Shown here one piece after another: positions 27,402 to 38,702 of a stretch of DNA of 64,000 bases. Each line of letters begins with the position of its first letter. Within the stretch, counting starts at the first letter, position 1. The notes beneath the pieces were generated by a model. That model had not been told where the DNA came from. It saw nothing but the letters and a program-made list of their open reading frames with translations, and ran no database searches. The DNA is from Breviolum minutum Mf 1.05b.01 (lineage: Eukaryota > Sar > Dinophyceae > Suessiales > Symbiodiniaceae), in the NCBI GenBank assembly GCA_000507305.1, contig DF239257.1, positions 115,428 through 179,427 on the forward strand, given 5' to 3'. The translations under genes were made by a program, and so were the position numbers.

Positions 27402-28384
27402 GAAATTGAACCTGGAGACCTTGGAGAGCCACCTGCCCACACGGCCCGCATTTAAAGATCAACGCCAGCCACCTGACGCGCAGCCTCCAAGCACCAAGAA
27501 ATCCGACAGAATCTAACAATCCTCTCAGCTAGCCAGCCAACCAACTAGCCAACTACTCGGCCAACCAAGCCATGGGTATTCAAGCAAGCCACCAAGACAC
27601 AAGCGAGAAAAGCGAGAAGGTCAGTGGTATGACAGCACTGACAGCAGCGAAGCCAGCAAAAAGGTCCGCGCTACTGCGCCTGCCACACAAAATTTACTTT
27701 ATCCTAGATTTTGCTAAAATGAAGGTATGGTAGGCCCACAAGATACTTATGAAGCGGGCCCCAATGGAAATGAGGTGTTAGGGCCCAATCTAGGAACCAA
27801 CATTTTACAACCAACCATATAGGCAGGTAGGTTGAGAGATGTAGGGGTTAGGTATGGTTAGGTTAGGTAGTTGGTGAGGTATAGTGGGTAGGTATGTTAT
27901 AGTTGTTAAGCTCTTTTGGTGCCGCAAATATTTGAGGCTCAAAGATTTGAGGTACTCTAACTGGGCTGTCATGATCAATAGATGACCATTTTCCCTACTA
28001 AGCAACATGCTGCGGGGGTTGGCCACCAATCAGCTAAAAATCTCATCTGGGCAATTTATTATGAATCCTGAATCCTTAACCTGAATGTTTCAGCCATTTT
28101 GGGCAGGATTCCCTTACTTTTCACTACCTTTGTGGGTGACCCGTAAGATGCTGAGCATCCAACTTAACCAGAATGAAGCTGCTGAAACCTCCAATCCGAA
28201 CAGCAACGTGCTCCATCCAATTCCGTTGTTTCTGAAGATTGCCATTTAATAAATTTGGGTAACTAATTAAAATACATGTGTTTTCTGACCAAACAATATA
28301 TAGAGGTTTCATGAGGTTTGAAAAAAGCAGGGTGGTTGAACAACCATTTTTCTCATTTTGTTACCCCTGGCCCTGTTTTTTTTT
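27402..28384. other. Element-poor stretch; C-free tract
   Basis: From 27825 to 27910 the plus strand has no C at all (86 bases), made of GGTTAGG, GGTAGG and TATG words. TATGAAGCGGGCCCC occurs at about 27124 and 27754, a shared fragment of a Family J-like repeat. AGCCATTTTGG recurs at about 28092. No supported gene. Confidence 0.4.
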
Positions 28385-28470
28385 GTGGAGATGATTCCAA
28401 CTGGTTTTTTGACCCGCGCATATTTTCACTTGAAAGTGGTTAGAGTTGGTGTGTTCAACGTTCCACCACC
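28385..28470. repeat. Family B fragment, right part
   Basis: GAGATGATTCCAACTGG, GACCCGCGCATATTTTCA and GTTCAACGTTCCACCACCAC echo the right half of the GGCAACTC subtype. No left end. Confidence 0.35.
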
Positions 28471-28531
28471 ACTCTCGCATCTTTTTTGCCACTTGGGTGT
28501 TTCCCCAAATCCTGTAACAGTTGGTAAATAA

Positions 28532-28600
28532 CTGGGTGGTGGCAACTCAAATATTTTTTATTTTCACCCTTATTTGGGGAAGATGAACACGAGTTTCACT
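28532..28600. repeat. Family B, left part only
   Basis: CTGGGTGGTGGCAACTCAAA, TATTTTTTATTTTCACCC and TTTGGGGAAGATGAACACG. Preceded by ATAA. The right half is missing; the fragment at 28385 could be its displaced other half. Confidence 0.55.
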
Positions 28601-29240
28601 GTGAACCCCCCCCATTTTTGACCCCCGCCAAAAATACAGGGCTCTCCCTGCCAACAATCCTGAAAATATGCGCCTCACGATGGTTTGCAAGGAGTCATGA
28701 ACGTTTGGCATGTGTGATACGTGTCTTAGTGACTCGGTATCAGATGTGGATTCGTGATGAGTATGTAATGAGCCTTGCCATGAAGTGGATGTATCTTTAA
28801 GGGAAGTTTGACTGAGAATTTTGGTTTTGAATTTATATGAATTTATCTAATAGTATATCAATTCCTCATGATCTACAACCATGTATAGATACATATATTA
28901 CTGTACACATATGAAGATGATCAGTAGTTTTTGTCCAAACCACCTGCTTTTTTTGGTGATTCGTTAGGGCGACGACATGAACATGTAGCAAATCCTGATG
29001 AGGTTTTAGTTGACAATCTAAATTTCGGATCTCTAGAAACTTTCTGGTGAAGTTTTCCTGTGGGTTCCACGTCATGAACAGATGGCCGGAAAAGACACTG
29101 GAGGTTTGGTGATTATTCCTGGCTGATTGTTTTTTTTTTTTCAGCCCAGCAGCCCATGGAGAGTTGGAAACTATACAGGAAAAGTAAGGAGTTCATTCAA
29201 TTTCATTTTTGCGGGGTCCCTGTTGGTAGAAAAAAACCAA
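28601..29240. other. Unassigned stretch
   Basis: Small opposed frames; no family assigned. Confidence 0.3.
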
Positions 29241-29338
29241 ATGTGGTGGCTTCATTTTTTTGAAAAAGCATCACCCCTGCTTGGGGAAATGATCCCATTT
29301 GACTAATACTTTTCAAATGGGTTGAAACCAGCAACTAG
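29241..29338. mobile_element. Family B MITE, worn left end
   Basis: ATGTGGTGGCTTCATTTTTT on the left; TACTTTTCAAATGGGTTGAA, ACCAGCAACTAG on the right. The centre CATCACCCCTGCTTGGGG is typical. Confidence 0.7.
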
Positions 29339-29499
29339 ATATTTTCTGGTGTTTTTGTGCACATTTTGAAATACCTTAGAGACATATTAGGTTTGTACTA
29401 TACTTTTTTTATTGTAAAGTGAACATTGTGCATATCGTAACCGTTTCTTCCTGCTAATATTGACGTTCCAAGCACATCATATCTACTACTGCAATCAAA

Positions 29500-29697
29500 G
29501 TACTGTTGATGGTTCAGAAATCCCAAACAACCCACCTGGGATGGTGGTAAAAACCCTGTAAATAATGGAATAACGGGGACAAACTACAAACTACCACCGT
29601 TTGGATGCTAAGAACCCTATAAATAATGGGGATAGAAACTATCAACCCCAACTGGTCCGCGGGTTCATATTTGATTTCTGATTTCCATCAACAGGTA
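29500..29697. mobile_element. Family C MITE with internal duplication
   Basis: GTACTGTTGATGGTTCAGAA on the left and GATTTCCATCAACAGGTA on the right. The middle holds two versions of the same module: AACCCTGTAAATAATGG with ACAAACTAC, then AACCCTATAAATAATGGGG with AGAAACTATC. This explains the length (198 bp, against about 108). Confidence 0.7.
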
Positions 29698-30486
29698 TCA
29701 CAGATCCAAAGTACCAACTTCAACAGTATCGTATTTCGGGTTTATAACCTGTAGTTTTAGGATTTTACGTCTTCACACCTTCATTTTCTTTTTTAATGGG
29801 AACCATTTCTCAGTAACATGGTGGGTCGGTGGGTCAAGATCTCCCGCGTACTGCGTTTTCGGGATCCCCCCGAGGCGCATGGTTATGGATGGGTACAAGT
29901 GGAGCTACGAGGCTTAGAACTCCAGGAGAACTACTGGGAAGTTGGAAGGTTTTTTTTTTTTGGTTTGGCAATTGGGGGAAACGCAACATGTGTTGTTCAT
30001 GGTAGATGTAGTCATTTTTTTGCTTACTTATCATTAGCTTGATATATATCTATATATAGATATATAATGAATATGTTGGTTACCAGATTTTTAGTGCTTG
30101 AGGTATTGCTAGTGTTGAGGGGGTGAGGTTGTGTGTATAGTATCCCAGCTTTTACCTACACCCTCCTTGATTGGCGTCGAGGGTTGGGTTGTGGATACCA
30201 AACCATTCTCGTGAGAAAATTTTCCCAATGACAGGGTTTTTGTTTGTTGCCCTTTGTGACATGGAGGACATGATTCGTTTTCACCGATGAGCAGTGAGTT
30301 GAGATCATGTTGCCTTTTTAGTCAGTCCGAAGTCATGTAGATTTTCATATGGAAGGTTATATATAGCATCATACCGTTTTCAATTTACCAGTATTCTAAA
30401 TATTTTGGAATGGCTTGGCAATGATGAGAGGAAGTAAATCCATGACCTTTTTTGGTAAGGTGAATTTTGATCTTGATGAGAAGAAA
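29698..30486. other. Unassigned stretch with AT palindrome
   Basis: GATATATATCTATATATAGA with TATAT at about 30041-30066 is an AT-rich palindrome. Opposed frames at 29818-30042 are not supported. Confidence 0.35.
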
Positions 30487-30584
30487 CATACTATTGTTGA
30501 TGGAAGAAATCCTGCACCATATCATACCATTATCTACAAGGTCTCATACATCCCAGGTGGTGCAGGATTTCAGCCATCAAAAGA
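30487..30584. mobile_element. Family C MITE
   Basis: CATACTATTGTTGATGGAAG, AAATCCTGCACCAT on the left; GGTGGTGCAGGATTTCAGCC, ATCAAAAGAAG on the right. The last bases of the right end are degraded. Confidence 0.75.
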
Positions 30585-30632
30585 AGGAGTCTCAAAATTA
30601 CTATGCACGATGATCGCCCCAGACGAACATTT

Positions 30633-30779
30633 GAGCCATGAACAATACCCTGGTTGGTTGGGTTATAGAGGGGATGAAATACCACCCAGTCATATAGGGA
30701 TTATAACAGACCATTACAAGGATCCCTCTTAACCAACCAGTATAATGGAAAACCAGGCCGTTTTTTTTTTTCGTGGCTC
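30633..30779 (+). mobile_element. Family G element, complete
   Basis: GAGCCATGAACAATACCCTG, GTTGGTTGGGTTATAGAGG on the left; CTTAACCAACCAGTATAATG, GCCGTTTTTTTTTTTCGTGG and CTC on the right. The outer GAGCCAYGAA/TTCGTGGCTC and the inner CTGGTTGGTT/AACCAACCAG are inverted pairs. Confidence 0.8.
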
Positions 30780-31138
30780 ATTTCAAAACTCTGCGGCGGA
30801 TTGTTGCAGAATTTGCAGAAACAGTTGCTTCATAGCCAATCGGATAGTGAGTCTTATATTGGGATCTCCTCCCCACGATGCCTTGCGTGGCAAACGAGTC
30901 GGGGAATGTAGAGATTCGAGAAGCTAAAACTGCAATGTCATCCTGGTGGTCATTGTTCCCGGGAGGTATACTTAAGTTTATTTTGGGTTTGGTTACATAT
31001 CTACTAGGGTGTCCATGGAAGTGATCGTAACTAGTTTTGAAGTTGGTTTCGTTCACCTATTTACGTGACTTGTCCAACCTACTTACAGTATATGGGGGTT
31101 TAGGACATCCATTTACAAAGTACCAAGGACATCCCAGT
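30780..31138. other. Unassigned stretch
   Basis: AATGTCATCCTGGTGGTCAT near 30934 is a Family O fragment. Otherwise nothing recognised. Confidence 0.35.
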
Positions 31139-31244
31139 ATAACCCCTGGAAGTCTAACATAGCCCCTGAAAATATACCATCCCAAAAGGAAAGTAGTCTT
31201 CCAACCATGAATTTTCAGGGCTTATGTTAAACTTCAGGGGTGTA
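31139..31244. mobile_element. Family A/K-type MITE
   Basis: TAACCCCTGGAAGTCTAACA, TAGCCCCTGAAAAT on the left; ATTTTCAGGGCTTATGTTAA and ACTTCAGGGGTGTA on the right. The end words lie between those of Families A, K and L. Confidence 0.75.
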
Positions 31245-31758
31245 ATCCTTGGAAAATTTGATGCTTATTTTCCAATGCTACCATGATGGGGGTAGATCCA
31301 AAGTCTGTCAATTGACCTCCTTTGCCCTGTTCTCGTGAGGAGCCGACTAGTTGCCATCATGTGGAGGTGGCGGCTTTTTTTCGTTGGGTTTTTATGGATG
31401 CCAAACATGTGGAAAGTGAAGGTGTGTGCATATTTTTTGCCATGTTTTGTTTGGAGAAGAATTTTACGATGCTTTTTTGGTAGGTGTTTTGTTACCTTGT
31501 TTTGTTTGTGTCATTCCAGCTTGGTTGCTGCTTTAGTTTTGTTTTGATGTTTGTTTCCCTTCTTTCCTTGCCATTCCTTTCCTTTACTATTTATCTATCT
31601 AGTTTTTTCAAAGATCACTCTGAACCAGCATATGACGCTCTCTTGAGGCATTTGTATGCCACACTCCACCGAGGAGAAGAAACAAACTCATCATTTTACA
31701 AGCGTCCTTGGCAAAGAGACCATAGAATTTGCCCACAAAAACCATGAAATGTTTATTT
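31245..31758. other. Unassigned, T-rich plus strand
   Basis: A Phe/Cys/Leu-rich plus-strand frame (31335-31747 region) reflects T-rich composition. No supported gene. Confidence 0.35.
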
Positions 31759-31914
31759 TCAATGGAGTTTCCTGGTTCCCTTAATAGGTGGTAGGTACCA
31801 TATAATCACCCAAATTGGCAATATATATAAGTGGTATATAAGTGGTATATATTGCCAATTGGGTGATTGTATCGTACCTACCACCTATTAAGGGAACCAG
31901 AAGCAGCTATTGAT
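31759..31914. mobile_element. Family I long-arm palindrome
   Basis: CTGGTTCCCTTAATAGGTGG, TAGGTACCATATAATCACCC on the left, exactly mirrored by GGGTGATTGTATCGTACCTA and CCACCTATTAAGGGAACCAG on the right. Arms exceed 50 bp with few mismatches, separated by two tandem AAGTGGTATAT words. Confidence 0.9.
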
Positions 31915-32045
31915 ATTGGACAAGATAGCTGACTTGTGACTTGAGCTGGCTCGGAACAATTTCCCCATTTGTCATGTGAATTAACTTGGATATTATGCCG
32001 GTCCCCTCCCAGTAACAGTAGCAAATGAAGGATTTTGGGGATTTT
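31915..32045. other. Unassigned spacer
   Basis: Nothing recognised. Confidence 0.3.
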
Positions 32046-32110
32046 TTTAACCTAAAAAAAGGTCACGTCATCCTGGTGGTGACGAGCCAGCATCCTGAGT
32101 TGGGGGATAT
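32046..32110. repeat. Family O, right part
   Basis: GTCATCCTGGTGGTGACGAG and CCAGCATCCTGAG, the module also found at 20330 and 61245. Confidence 0.5.
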
Positions 32111-32149
32111 AAATCCAAGAAACGACACCATCAACTTGGTACTTCCAGA

Positions 32150-32261
32150 GACCCTCCCTGAAACTAACAGCTCGCCCCTGAAAATAGGCCATCCCAGAAG
32201 GACATTTCATCTTCCAACCATTGATTTTCAGGGGCAAGACCGTCAGTTTTCAGGGGGTGTA
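32150..32261. mobile_element. Family A MITE
   Basis: ACCCTCCCTGAAACTAACAG, CTCGCCCCTGAAAATAGG on the left; TGATTTTCAGGGGCAAGACC, GTCAGTTTTCAGGGGGTGTA on the right. The left TA has changed to GA. Confidence 0.8.
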
Positions 32262-32884
32262 GTCGAATTTGTTGTCTCAAACTTTGCTTAGATCACATCA
32301 TCCAACTCTTTTTTAAAAGGGATATATGAGGGCCAACCCTATATTTTTTCATGTTTGAACCTGAACTCCTTTTTTGAACCCCTCAAAATTTTTAGTTGTT
32401 CACTTTAGTGAGATTCTTTGGGTGGCCCTTGGCTTTAGTCAAAGACTTGGTTTCAGAATTACCAGCAGCAAGTTGCGGTTGCTGCCTGTGGTCAGATGAT
32501 CCAGTGTTGACATATTACTGTATTGGGAATTTTCTTGGAATGCCAGCCTCCTTCACACCATTTCACACCTGGGGGATGCTCAGGCCCACTTAACATATAT
32601 GTTTATATGAATTGAAAACACCAACTAGGTGTTGTATTTTATTCGGCTATACTCTAAATACAAGAAAAGATACCGGAAAGAAAAGCAGCCTTAAATGATA
32701 CAGACAAACTTTCATTCCATAGGGAAGTGACACAGCAAAAAACCAACCTCCAACCTCCAACATGTGGGAGGCTGGTAAGATCGACGAAGCTTTTGCTCAT
32801 GCCTTCGAGGGTCAAAGGTGGGGGTGGGTGTGGTCGATAGATGTGGGGTCTCACGAAATCTATTGAAAGACAAGCAAACAATGA
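32262..32884. other. Unassigned stretch
   Basis: GAATTGAAAACACCAACTAG near 32610 is a Family B right-end fragment. Short opposed frames only. Confidence 0.35.
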
Positions 32885-32983
32885 CTGGGTGGTGGTTTCA
32901 AATATTTTTTCATTTTCCCCCCTACTTGGGGAAGATTCCCATTTTGACTAATATTTTTCAAAGGGGTTGAAACCACCAACTAG
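32885..32983. mobile_element. Family B MITE with ATGA target duplication
   Basis: CTGGGTGGTGGTTTCAAATA on the left, TTCAAAGGGGTTGAAACCAC, CAACTAG on the right. ATGA is repeated at 32881-32884 and 32984-32987. Confidence 0.9.
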
Positions 32984-33117
32984 ATGATGTCGGTTTTTAA
33001 AGGGACCACCGATTTGGTCTCCTGAATTTTTTTCAGAAAATTGGGTTAAACAGAGTTTGAAGTTTTGGGCCTTTTTGTTGAGAGACAATTCTATCAATTG
33101 GGATACGAAACCCAATT

Positions 33118-33186
33118 GCCAGGATGGCGAAATGTTGTTTTAAGGTTGGGATCCTATCCGAACCTAGTGACAAGCCAACATCCTGG
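33118..33186. mobile_element. Family O-type short element
   Basis: CCAGGATGGCG begins and CCAACATCCTGG ends the unit. AGGTTGGGATCCTATCC inside recalls GGGATCCCAACCT of the 20195 copy in inverted order. Confidence 0.45.
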
Positions 33187-33541
33187 GGTTTCCCATCGTA
33201 TGAATACTAGTCTGGGAGCTGGAAGTTTTTTGAGACGCCTTTTTCAGGGGTCATGAAAATACCCATTTGGGAGAATCAAACACTACAAATGGCAATTTCG
33301 AGGGATTTCCCTTATAACTGTGTTTTTTTGATTTTTAGAGCATTCAAAAAATCGATTACCTTCCACTCGAACCTCCCAGTGAATCATTCCATCAATTTTT
33401 ACCTACCTCTACCATCTATTGAACCATCAACACTGCCAACAACAATCACAAACGAACGATTTAAGTTCATAAATTGAACTTATATAACCGAAGCTTGAGA
33501 CGCTCTGTCCAAACTCATTTTTCCACCAATACAAGCCTGTT
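33187..33541. other. Unassigned stretch
   Basis: A 74-residue frame at 33253-33477 has no recognisable feature. Confidence 0.3.
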
Positions 33542-33680
33542 GAGCGATGAAAAAACCCTGGTTGTTTAGGGAAGAGTACTATACTACCCAGTTATCTGGG
33601 GATTGTAATAAACCATTATAAGGATCCCTATTAAACAGCCAGGATTCAATGGAAAGTAAGGCCGTTTTTTTCGTGGCTCT
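33542..33680 (+). mobile_element. Family G element, complete
   Basis: GAGCGATGAAAAAACCCTGG, TTGTTTAGG on the left; TATTAAACAGCCAGGATTCA, ATGGAAAGTAAGGCCG and TTTTTTTCGTGGCTC on the right. Confidence 0.8.
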
Positions 33681-33795
33681 GTTGGAAATTCAACAAATCG
33701 CTACCCATCGTCAAAAATTTTCAACAAATAGATAATACCCAAAATGACGCTATACATTTCAAGCCAGAGAACCTCCCCCTTTGTACAAAAAACCA

Positions 33796-33897
33796 TTACC
33801 ATCCATGGGACTGGTATATATTCCTGCATTTGGTTCATGTTTCATGGTAAATTAGTAGGTATATGTATATATATGTATCATTCCCATGGATGGTATG
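33796..33897. mobile_element. Family D MITE, CCATCCATGGG subtype
   Basis: TACCATCCATGGGACTGGTA, TATATTCC on the left; GTAGGTATATGTATATATAT and CATTCCCATGGATGGTATG on the right. Confidence 0.8.
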
Positions 33898-33902
33898 AGT
33901 GA

Positions 33903-34038
33903 TGATACTCCCGTGGCCAACAATATCATAAAAAATCCCCTGGGTAAAATGACGGTTTATTGCAATCCCCATAAAACTGGGTAGTATTTCATCGCCGGCA
34001 TGTATCCTAAACAACCAGGGGCTTTTTTTTTACTGCTC
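33903..34038 (-). mobile_element. Family G element, inverted
   Basis: CAATCCCCATAAAACTGGGT, AGTATTTCATCG, CCTAAACAACCAGGGGC and a T run to GCTC, the reverse complement of the Family G left half. It faces the copy at 33542 with a Family D element between them. Confidence 0.65.
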
Positions 34039-34330
34039 AATGGTTCCAAGTTTTGAAGTGCGAACCTCTGGAGAGATTATTTTTTCATCTAAGGCCATCT
34101 GATTCGCGAAAATTGATACCTTATCCCATTATTATCTTTATTATCCCAGATATTATCGAAGGAAGTTTAAATAGAAACTTCCGACAATATGGACAGTTGA
34201 AAAGCAGATGCATAGCTCAGCAGTAGAGTCGCCAAGTCAGTCGACAAAAGTACAATAGCGCGAAAGTCAGAAGAAGGAAGATACATCCGCGCCAAATGTT
34301 AGAGAAGTCGCGAAATGCTGTGTTTTTTCA

Positions 34331-34443
34331 ATGATTCGTGTGTCGGGTCAGTCGAAAAGTAGGCCTGTTAAAGCGGCGGGTGCGGAGGTCGGTGCTCAGA
34401 GGAGAAATCAAAAATTGCACGCCGCTGTGGCGAAAAGCACATT
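34331..34443 (+). CDS. Possible N-terminal coding fragment, cut by gap
   Basis: An ATG frame of 38 residues runs into the assembly gap: it opens MIRVSGQSKSRPVKAAG and is rich in Arg, Lys, Ala and Gln. The 230 bases before the gap are more GC-rich and free of repeats, which fits coding DNA. Product unknown; the rest is hidden by the gap. Confidence 0.2.
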
Positions 34444-34444
34444 T

Positions 34445-35428
34445 NNNNNNNNNNNNNNNNNNNNNNNNNNNNNNNNNNNNNNNNNNNNNNNNNNNNNNNN
34501 NNNNNNNNNNNNNNNNNNNNNNNNNNNNNNNNNNNNNNNNNNNNNNNNNNNNNNNNNNNNNNNNNNNNNNNNNNNNNNNNNNNNNNNNNNNNNNNNNNNN
34601 NNNNNNNNNNNNNNNNNNNNNNNNNNNNNNNNNNNNNNNNNNNNNNNNNNNNNNNNNNNNNNNNNNNNNNNNNNNNNNNNNNNNNNNNNNNNNNNNNNNN
34701 NNNNNNNNNNNNNNNNNNNNNNNNNNNNNNNNNNNNNNNNNNNNNNNNNNNNNNNNNNNNNNNNNNNNNNNNNNNNNNNNNNNNNNNNNNNNNNNNNNNN
34801 NNNNNNNNNNNNNNNNNNNNNNNNNNNNNNNNNNNNNNNNNNNNNNNNNNNNNNNNNNNNNNNNNNNNNNNNNNNNNNNNNNNNNNNNNNNNNNNNNNNN
34901 NNNNNNNNNNNNNNNNNNNNNNNNNNNNNNNNNNNNNNNNNNNNNNNNNNNNNNNNNNNNNNNNNNNNNNNNNNNNNNNNNNNNNNNNNNNNNNNNNNNN
35001 NNNNNNNNNNNNNNNNNNNNNNNNNNNNNNNNNNNNNNNNNNNNNNNNNNNNNNNNNNNNNNNNNNNNNNNNNNNNNNNNNNNNNNNNNNNNNNNNNNNN
35101 NNNNNNNNNNNNNNNNNNNNNNNNNNNNNNNNNNNNNNNNNNNNNNNNNNNNNNNNNNNNNNNNNNNNNNNNNNNNNNNNNNNNNNNNNNNNNNNNNNNN
35201 NNNNNNNNNNNNNNNNNNNNNNNNNNNNNNNNNNNNNNNNNNNNNNNNNNNNNNNNNNNNNNNNNNNNNNNNNNNNNNNNNNNNNNNNNNNNNNNNNNNN
35301 NNNNNNNNNNNNNNNNNNNNNNNNNNNNNNNNNNNNNNNNNNNNNNNNNNNNNNNNNNNNNNNNNNNNNNNNNNNNNNNNNNNNNNNNNNNNNNNNNNNN
35401 NNNNNNNNNNNNNNNNNNNNNNNNNNNN
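34445..35428. other. Assembly gap, 984 N
   Basis: Unknown sequence. Any frame drawn across it is meaningless. Confidence 1.
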
Positions 35429-35743
35429 TACTGGTAGTTCAAATACCCACTATAAATAAGGGAGTCCCCTTATGGTTCAAAAGATAGTCCCTCTCTCTCT
35501 CTCTCTATATAAGTGGGTAGGATTTCGTCCCCCATTTATAGCAAATAACCAGGGTCAACTGGTAACTGCTCATTTGGTAAGTGACCATATTCACCTAGAA
35601 CTCAAATTGAACCCAGAACTGGTAGTATATAATCCTCATATAACTGGGTAGTATCAGTATATATATATATATAATCCCCTTATATATCCCCAAACAACCA
35701 TCTGAGGTAATACCATATCCCATAGTATAAAAGGGATCCCCTT
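35429..35743. repeat. Family G fragments and CT microsatellite
   Basis: CCCTCTCTCTCTCTCTAT at about 35489-35508. GGATTTCGTCCCCCATTTAT with AACCAGGGTC (about 35521-35556) and ATAACTGGGTAGTAT with CCCCTTATATATCCCCAAAC and AACCATC (about 35639-35703) are inverted Family G halves. Confidence 0.55.
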
Positions 35744-35862
35744 CTATGGGTGTTTCCAAAAGTAGGGGTGGGCCCCCAAAATGGATGGTGAAAATAATGG
35801 AAAACCCCTATTAATCCATGGATGATTTGGGAAAACCCCCTATTTTCTGAAACACCCATGTA
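35744..35862. mobile_element. Family E MITE
   Basis: CTATGGGTGTTTCCAAAAGT, AGGGGTGGGCCCCCAAAATG on the left; CCCCCTATTTTCTGAAACAC and CCATGTAG on the right. Confidence 0.8.
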
Positions 35863-35943
35863 GATTTAAATATCTCATAACATCTCCCAATCCATATCTC
35901 CCATTCACTTGCAGAAGTCGTTGATTTTCGATCTCAAGCGACT

Positions 35944-35997
35944 ATACATACAACTGGGTAGGATTTCCATCCCCTTACAAAACCCTAAACAACATAT
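35944..35997 (-). repeat. Family G fragment, inverted
   Basis: CAACTGGGTAGGATTTCC, CCCCTTACAAAACCCTAAAC and AAC, the reverse complement of the Family G left arm. Confidence 0.5.
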
Positions 35998-36130
35998 TAC
36001 TGGGATCACCACCGTGACCTTCAAAAACGTCGACCCACCAGGGCACCTGAGAGGCCTGAATGATGGGGAAAACGGGGGAGGACAATGGGAACAGCTTTGA
36101 AGGTGACAGTTTTTAACGCGACAAAGGCAG

Positions 36131-36458
<328 letters not shown>

Positions 36459-37561
36459 GAGTGCTCTTGTTTTTATCGAAAAAGAATTTGGGAGTGAGAC
36501 GTGTTATCTCGAGTCCGGAGAGTTTTTTCAAAAGTGCAGAATCGCAGAATTTGTGCTTTTTTGTTTGGTGATTTTTATTTCATGCTGGTGGGGGGTTGCA
36601 AATGATGAACACCATGACAGAGGCTTCAAGACTTCGGGTGGCTGTTTCAAAAAGAAGTGCAGCCCCTGAAAGCAATTTACCCAAACATACCCAAACCAGT
36701 TTTGATTTTGAGGAGGATAGCCGGGCTTATCCTTTATGTTTTCTCCAGTTTTTTTTCTCCATAATTTTTTGTCAGCTGAACATGTTTGTTGGTAGGTACG
36801 TACAAAGTTTATCAATCAACCAAAAAACCAGTGTATGGGGAACCAATCGCCTAATCTACTGTCAATTATTGATTTTGGTCACATGGGAACCCGGGCCATT
36901 TTTGGGACTTGTCCAAATGTAGGCCGAGCTTTGTTTTGGAACCCATCTGCGAAATTGTGGTTGACACCTATGAGTTTGGGAAACTCATGGTGATGGGAGG
37001 CGGTTGGGGGTGGTTTATCCCAACCCATTGAGAGAGACATAAAATTCACATAGTTCAAATTACGTTAATTTTCCAGAAACTTCATGGTGACATGAATTTA
37101 TATAAATTTGAATATAGAAAATAATGAAAGATGTATTGCATGTTTTATTTTTTCCAAATTTTCCTTAGCACAGTTTGCTCTCGGATTGCAACAAAGTTTT
37201 GCGAAACGTTTGAAGCCTCTGAAATTTTGTTTGGTAAGTGATTATCCTTTGTTTGGTGTGACAGAGGTGTTTTTTTTCCGGAAGTTCCATTCATGCAGCG
37301 CGCCAAGTACATTTTGGGGTTGGTGACCCATCAACAGGTATTGTTAAACGTTATGTAAATTGCCTTCTCTGAAAATGATCTGTATCAAAAACAACAAATA
37401 GTAAAAAACATCTTGTAACAAACATCCAGGAAAACTCTGGGTTGGTGTCCACTGTAAAGGCTGCTGGGAAAGTCTTTGGGGTATCACTTGGTTATGTGCA
37501 ACATGAAGTGGCATGGTTTGATTGAAGAACTGGAGCAAATCAAGTGGTTCTTTTTACTTGG
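36459..37561. other. Unassigned stretch without MITEs
   Basis: About 1.1 kb with no recognised element. Short frames on both strands (for example 36596-36922 plus, 36528-36815 minus) overlap and have no features. Confidence 0.35.
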
Positions 37562-37697
37562 ACAAGGTAGGCCCCTTCCAGTTATTAATGGGAAGGTACA
37601 TCCCGCTATAAATGGCCTTACATTTGGGTAACTGGGGTTGTAACCGTATTTATAGGGTTACAATCCTACTTACAACTGGAAGGGGGGCCAACCTTGG
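37562..37697. mobile_element. Family J MITE
   Basis: ACAAGGTAGGCCCCTTCCAG, TTATTAATGG on the left; CTACTTACAACTGGAAGGGG, GGCCAACCTTGG on the right, about 22 bp of arms. Confidence 0.8.
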
Positions 37698-38621
37698 ATG
37701 TTCATTCCTCGCCTTTTCCAGGGTCTATCAGAGTTTTTTCAAAAATCTATCATTTAATCTCTAGAAAATGGCACAGGGTTTTGAACATCCATGTTAGTTT
37801 TCGCGGGCGTACTCCATTTTTCTGCCTGAAAAAACAACATCTTCTAAGCAGATATGACCTTTTTTGAGGATTTTTGCAGGGGGATATATCGTTAATTTAG
37901 CAGGGAACGTAACTCATCAATTTTCAGATCCTTCCCCCGGTTCCATCGGCGAATCAACTGGTGCTCACTGTCTGGGATGACGGGCAGATGGGGTGGTGGT
38001 TTGGACCCCATGCAGCTGAGGCAAAGCGTCGTTTCGGTACGAGGTTTGCTTGATAACCCTGAAGTGCTACAGCAGGTGGGGGTTTGGGGGGAGGGAGGTT
38101 TCGAGTCAGGGAAATCTCGTGGGTTTTTCCGTGGCCTTTGTTGAAAAATCGAACAAGAAAAAAACCACCGAACCCAACAAAAATCAGAGGGTGAACTTGT
38201 TTTTTCGTTTTTTTTAGGGCTTCGTTTTTTTTTGCAAAAATTGTTGGGCCAAACTAATATCCTGAAAGTTCTTTCGAAATTGGAGGGCTCGACTTTTTGG
38301 ATGTTTTCCGATGAGTGAGTCATTCATGGTGGGAGTTGTTGGAGCTGCTTCATGAAATGGGTGAAAACCACCCTCAGAAATATGCCATGCATGTTTATTT
38401 GATGTATGTTGTGATTGTGATGAGCCTAATGAACATCCAGGATAAGAGTCCAACATCCAGAATAAGGATTGTGATACTCCTTATGAAATGATAGGCCAGT
38501 GAACGACCGGAGAACGATTTTGTTCATTATGATGTTTCATAGGTGCTAGAGTCTAAACTCCCATTGCTTTTCCAATGGTAGGGATGGTCATCAAGCCGAA
38601 TGGGAGGGGTTAATATACCCA
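37698..38621. other. Mostly unassigned
   Basis: CATCCATGTTAGTTTTCGCG near 37786 is a Family A-type right end without a left. A 143-residue minus frame (37892-38323), rich in Ser, Pro and Lys, is the longest open stretch here but has no recognisable motif. Confidence 0.3.
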
Positions 38622-38702
38622 TCTAGGTGGTGGTTTCAGACATTGTTTATTTTCACCTCTACTTGGGGAAATGATCTAATTTGACTAACATTTTTCAGAT
38701 GC
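38622..38702. repeat. Family B, left part only
   Basis: CTAGGTGGTGGTTTCAGACA, TTTTCACCTCTACTTGGGGA and GACTAACATTTTTCAGATG. The GGTTGAAACCACC end is missing. Confidence 0.6.

Noticed and set aside
30041..30066. AT palindrome as a terminator or origin
   Set aside because: It is a short alternating AT run of a kind seen many times in the window.
34202..34235. tRNA-like words (GCTCAGCAGTAGAG)
   Set aside because: A D-arm-like word is present but no matching acceptor stem, anticodon stem or TTC-containing T arm follows at the right spacing.
34331..35459. Frames of about 340-370 residues crossing the large gap
   Set aside because: Nearly all codons are N; only the 38 residues before the gap carry information.
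37892..38323. 143-residue minus-strand frame rich in Ser, Pro and Lys
   Set aside because: No motif, no supporting context, and biased composition; left as unassigned.
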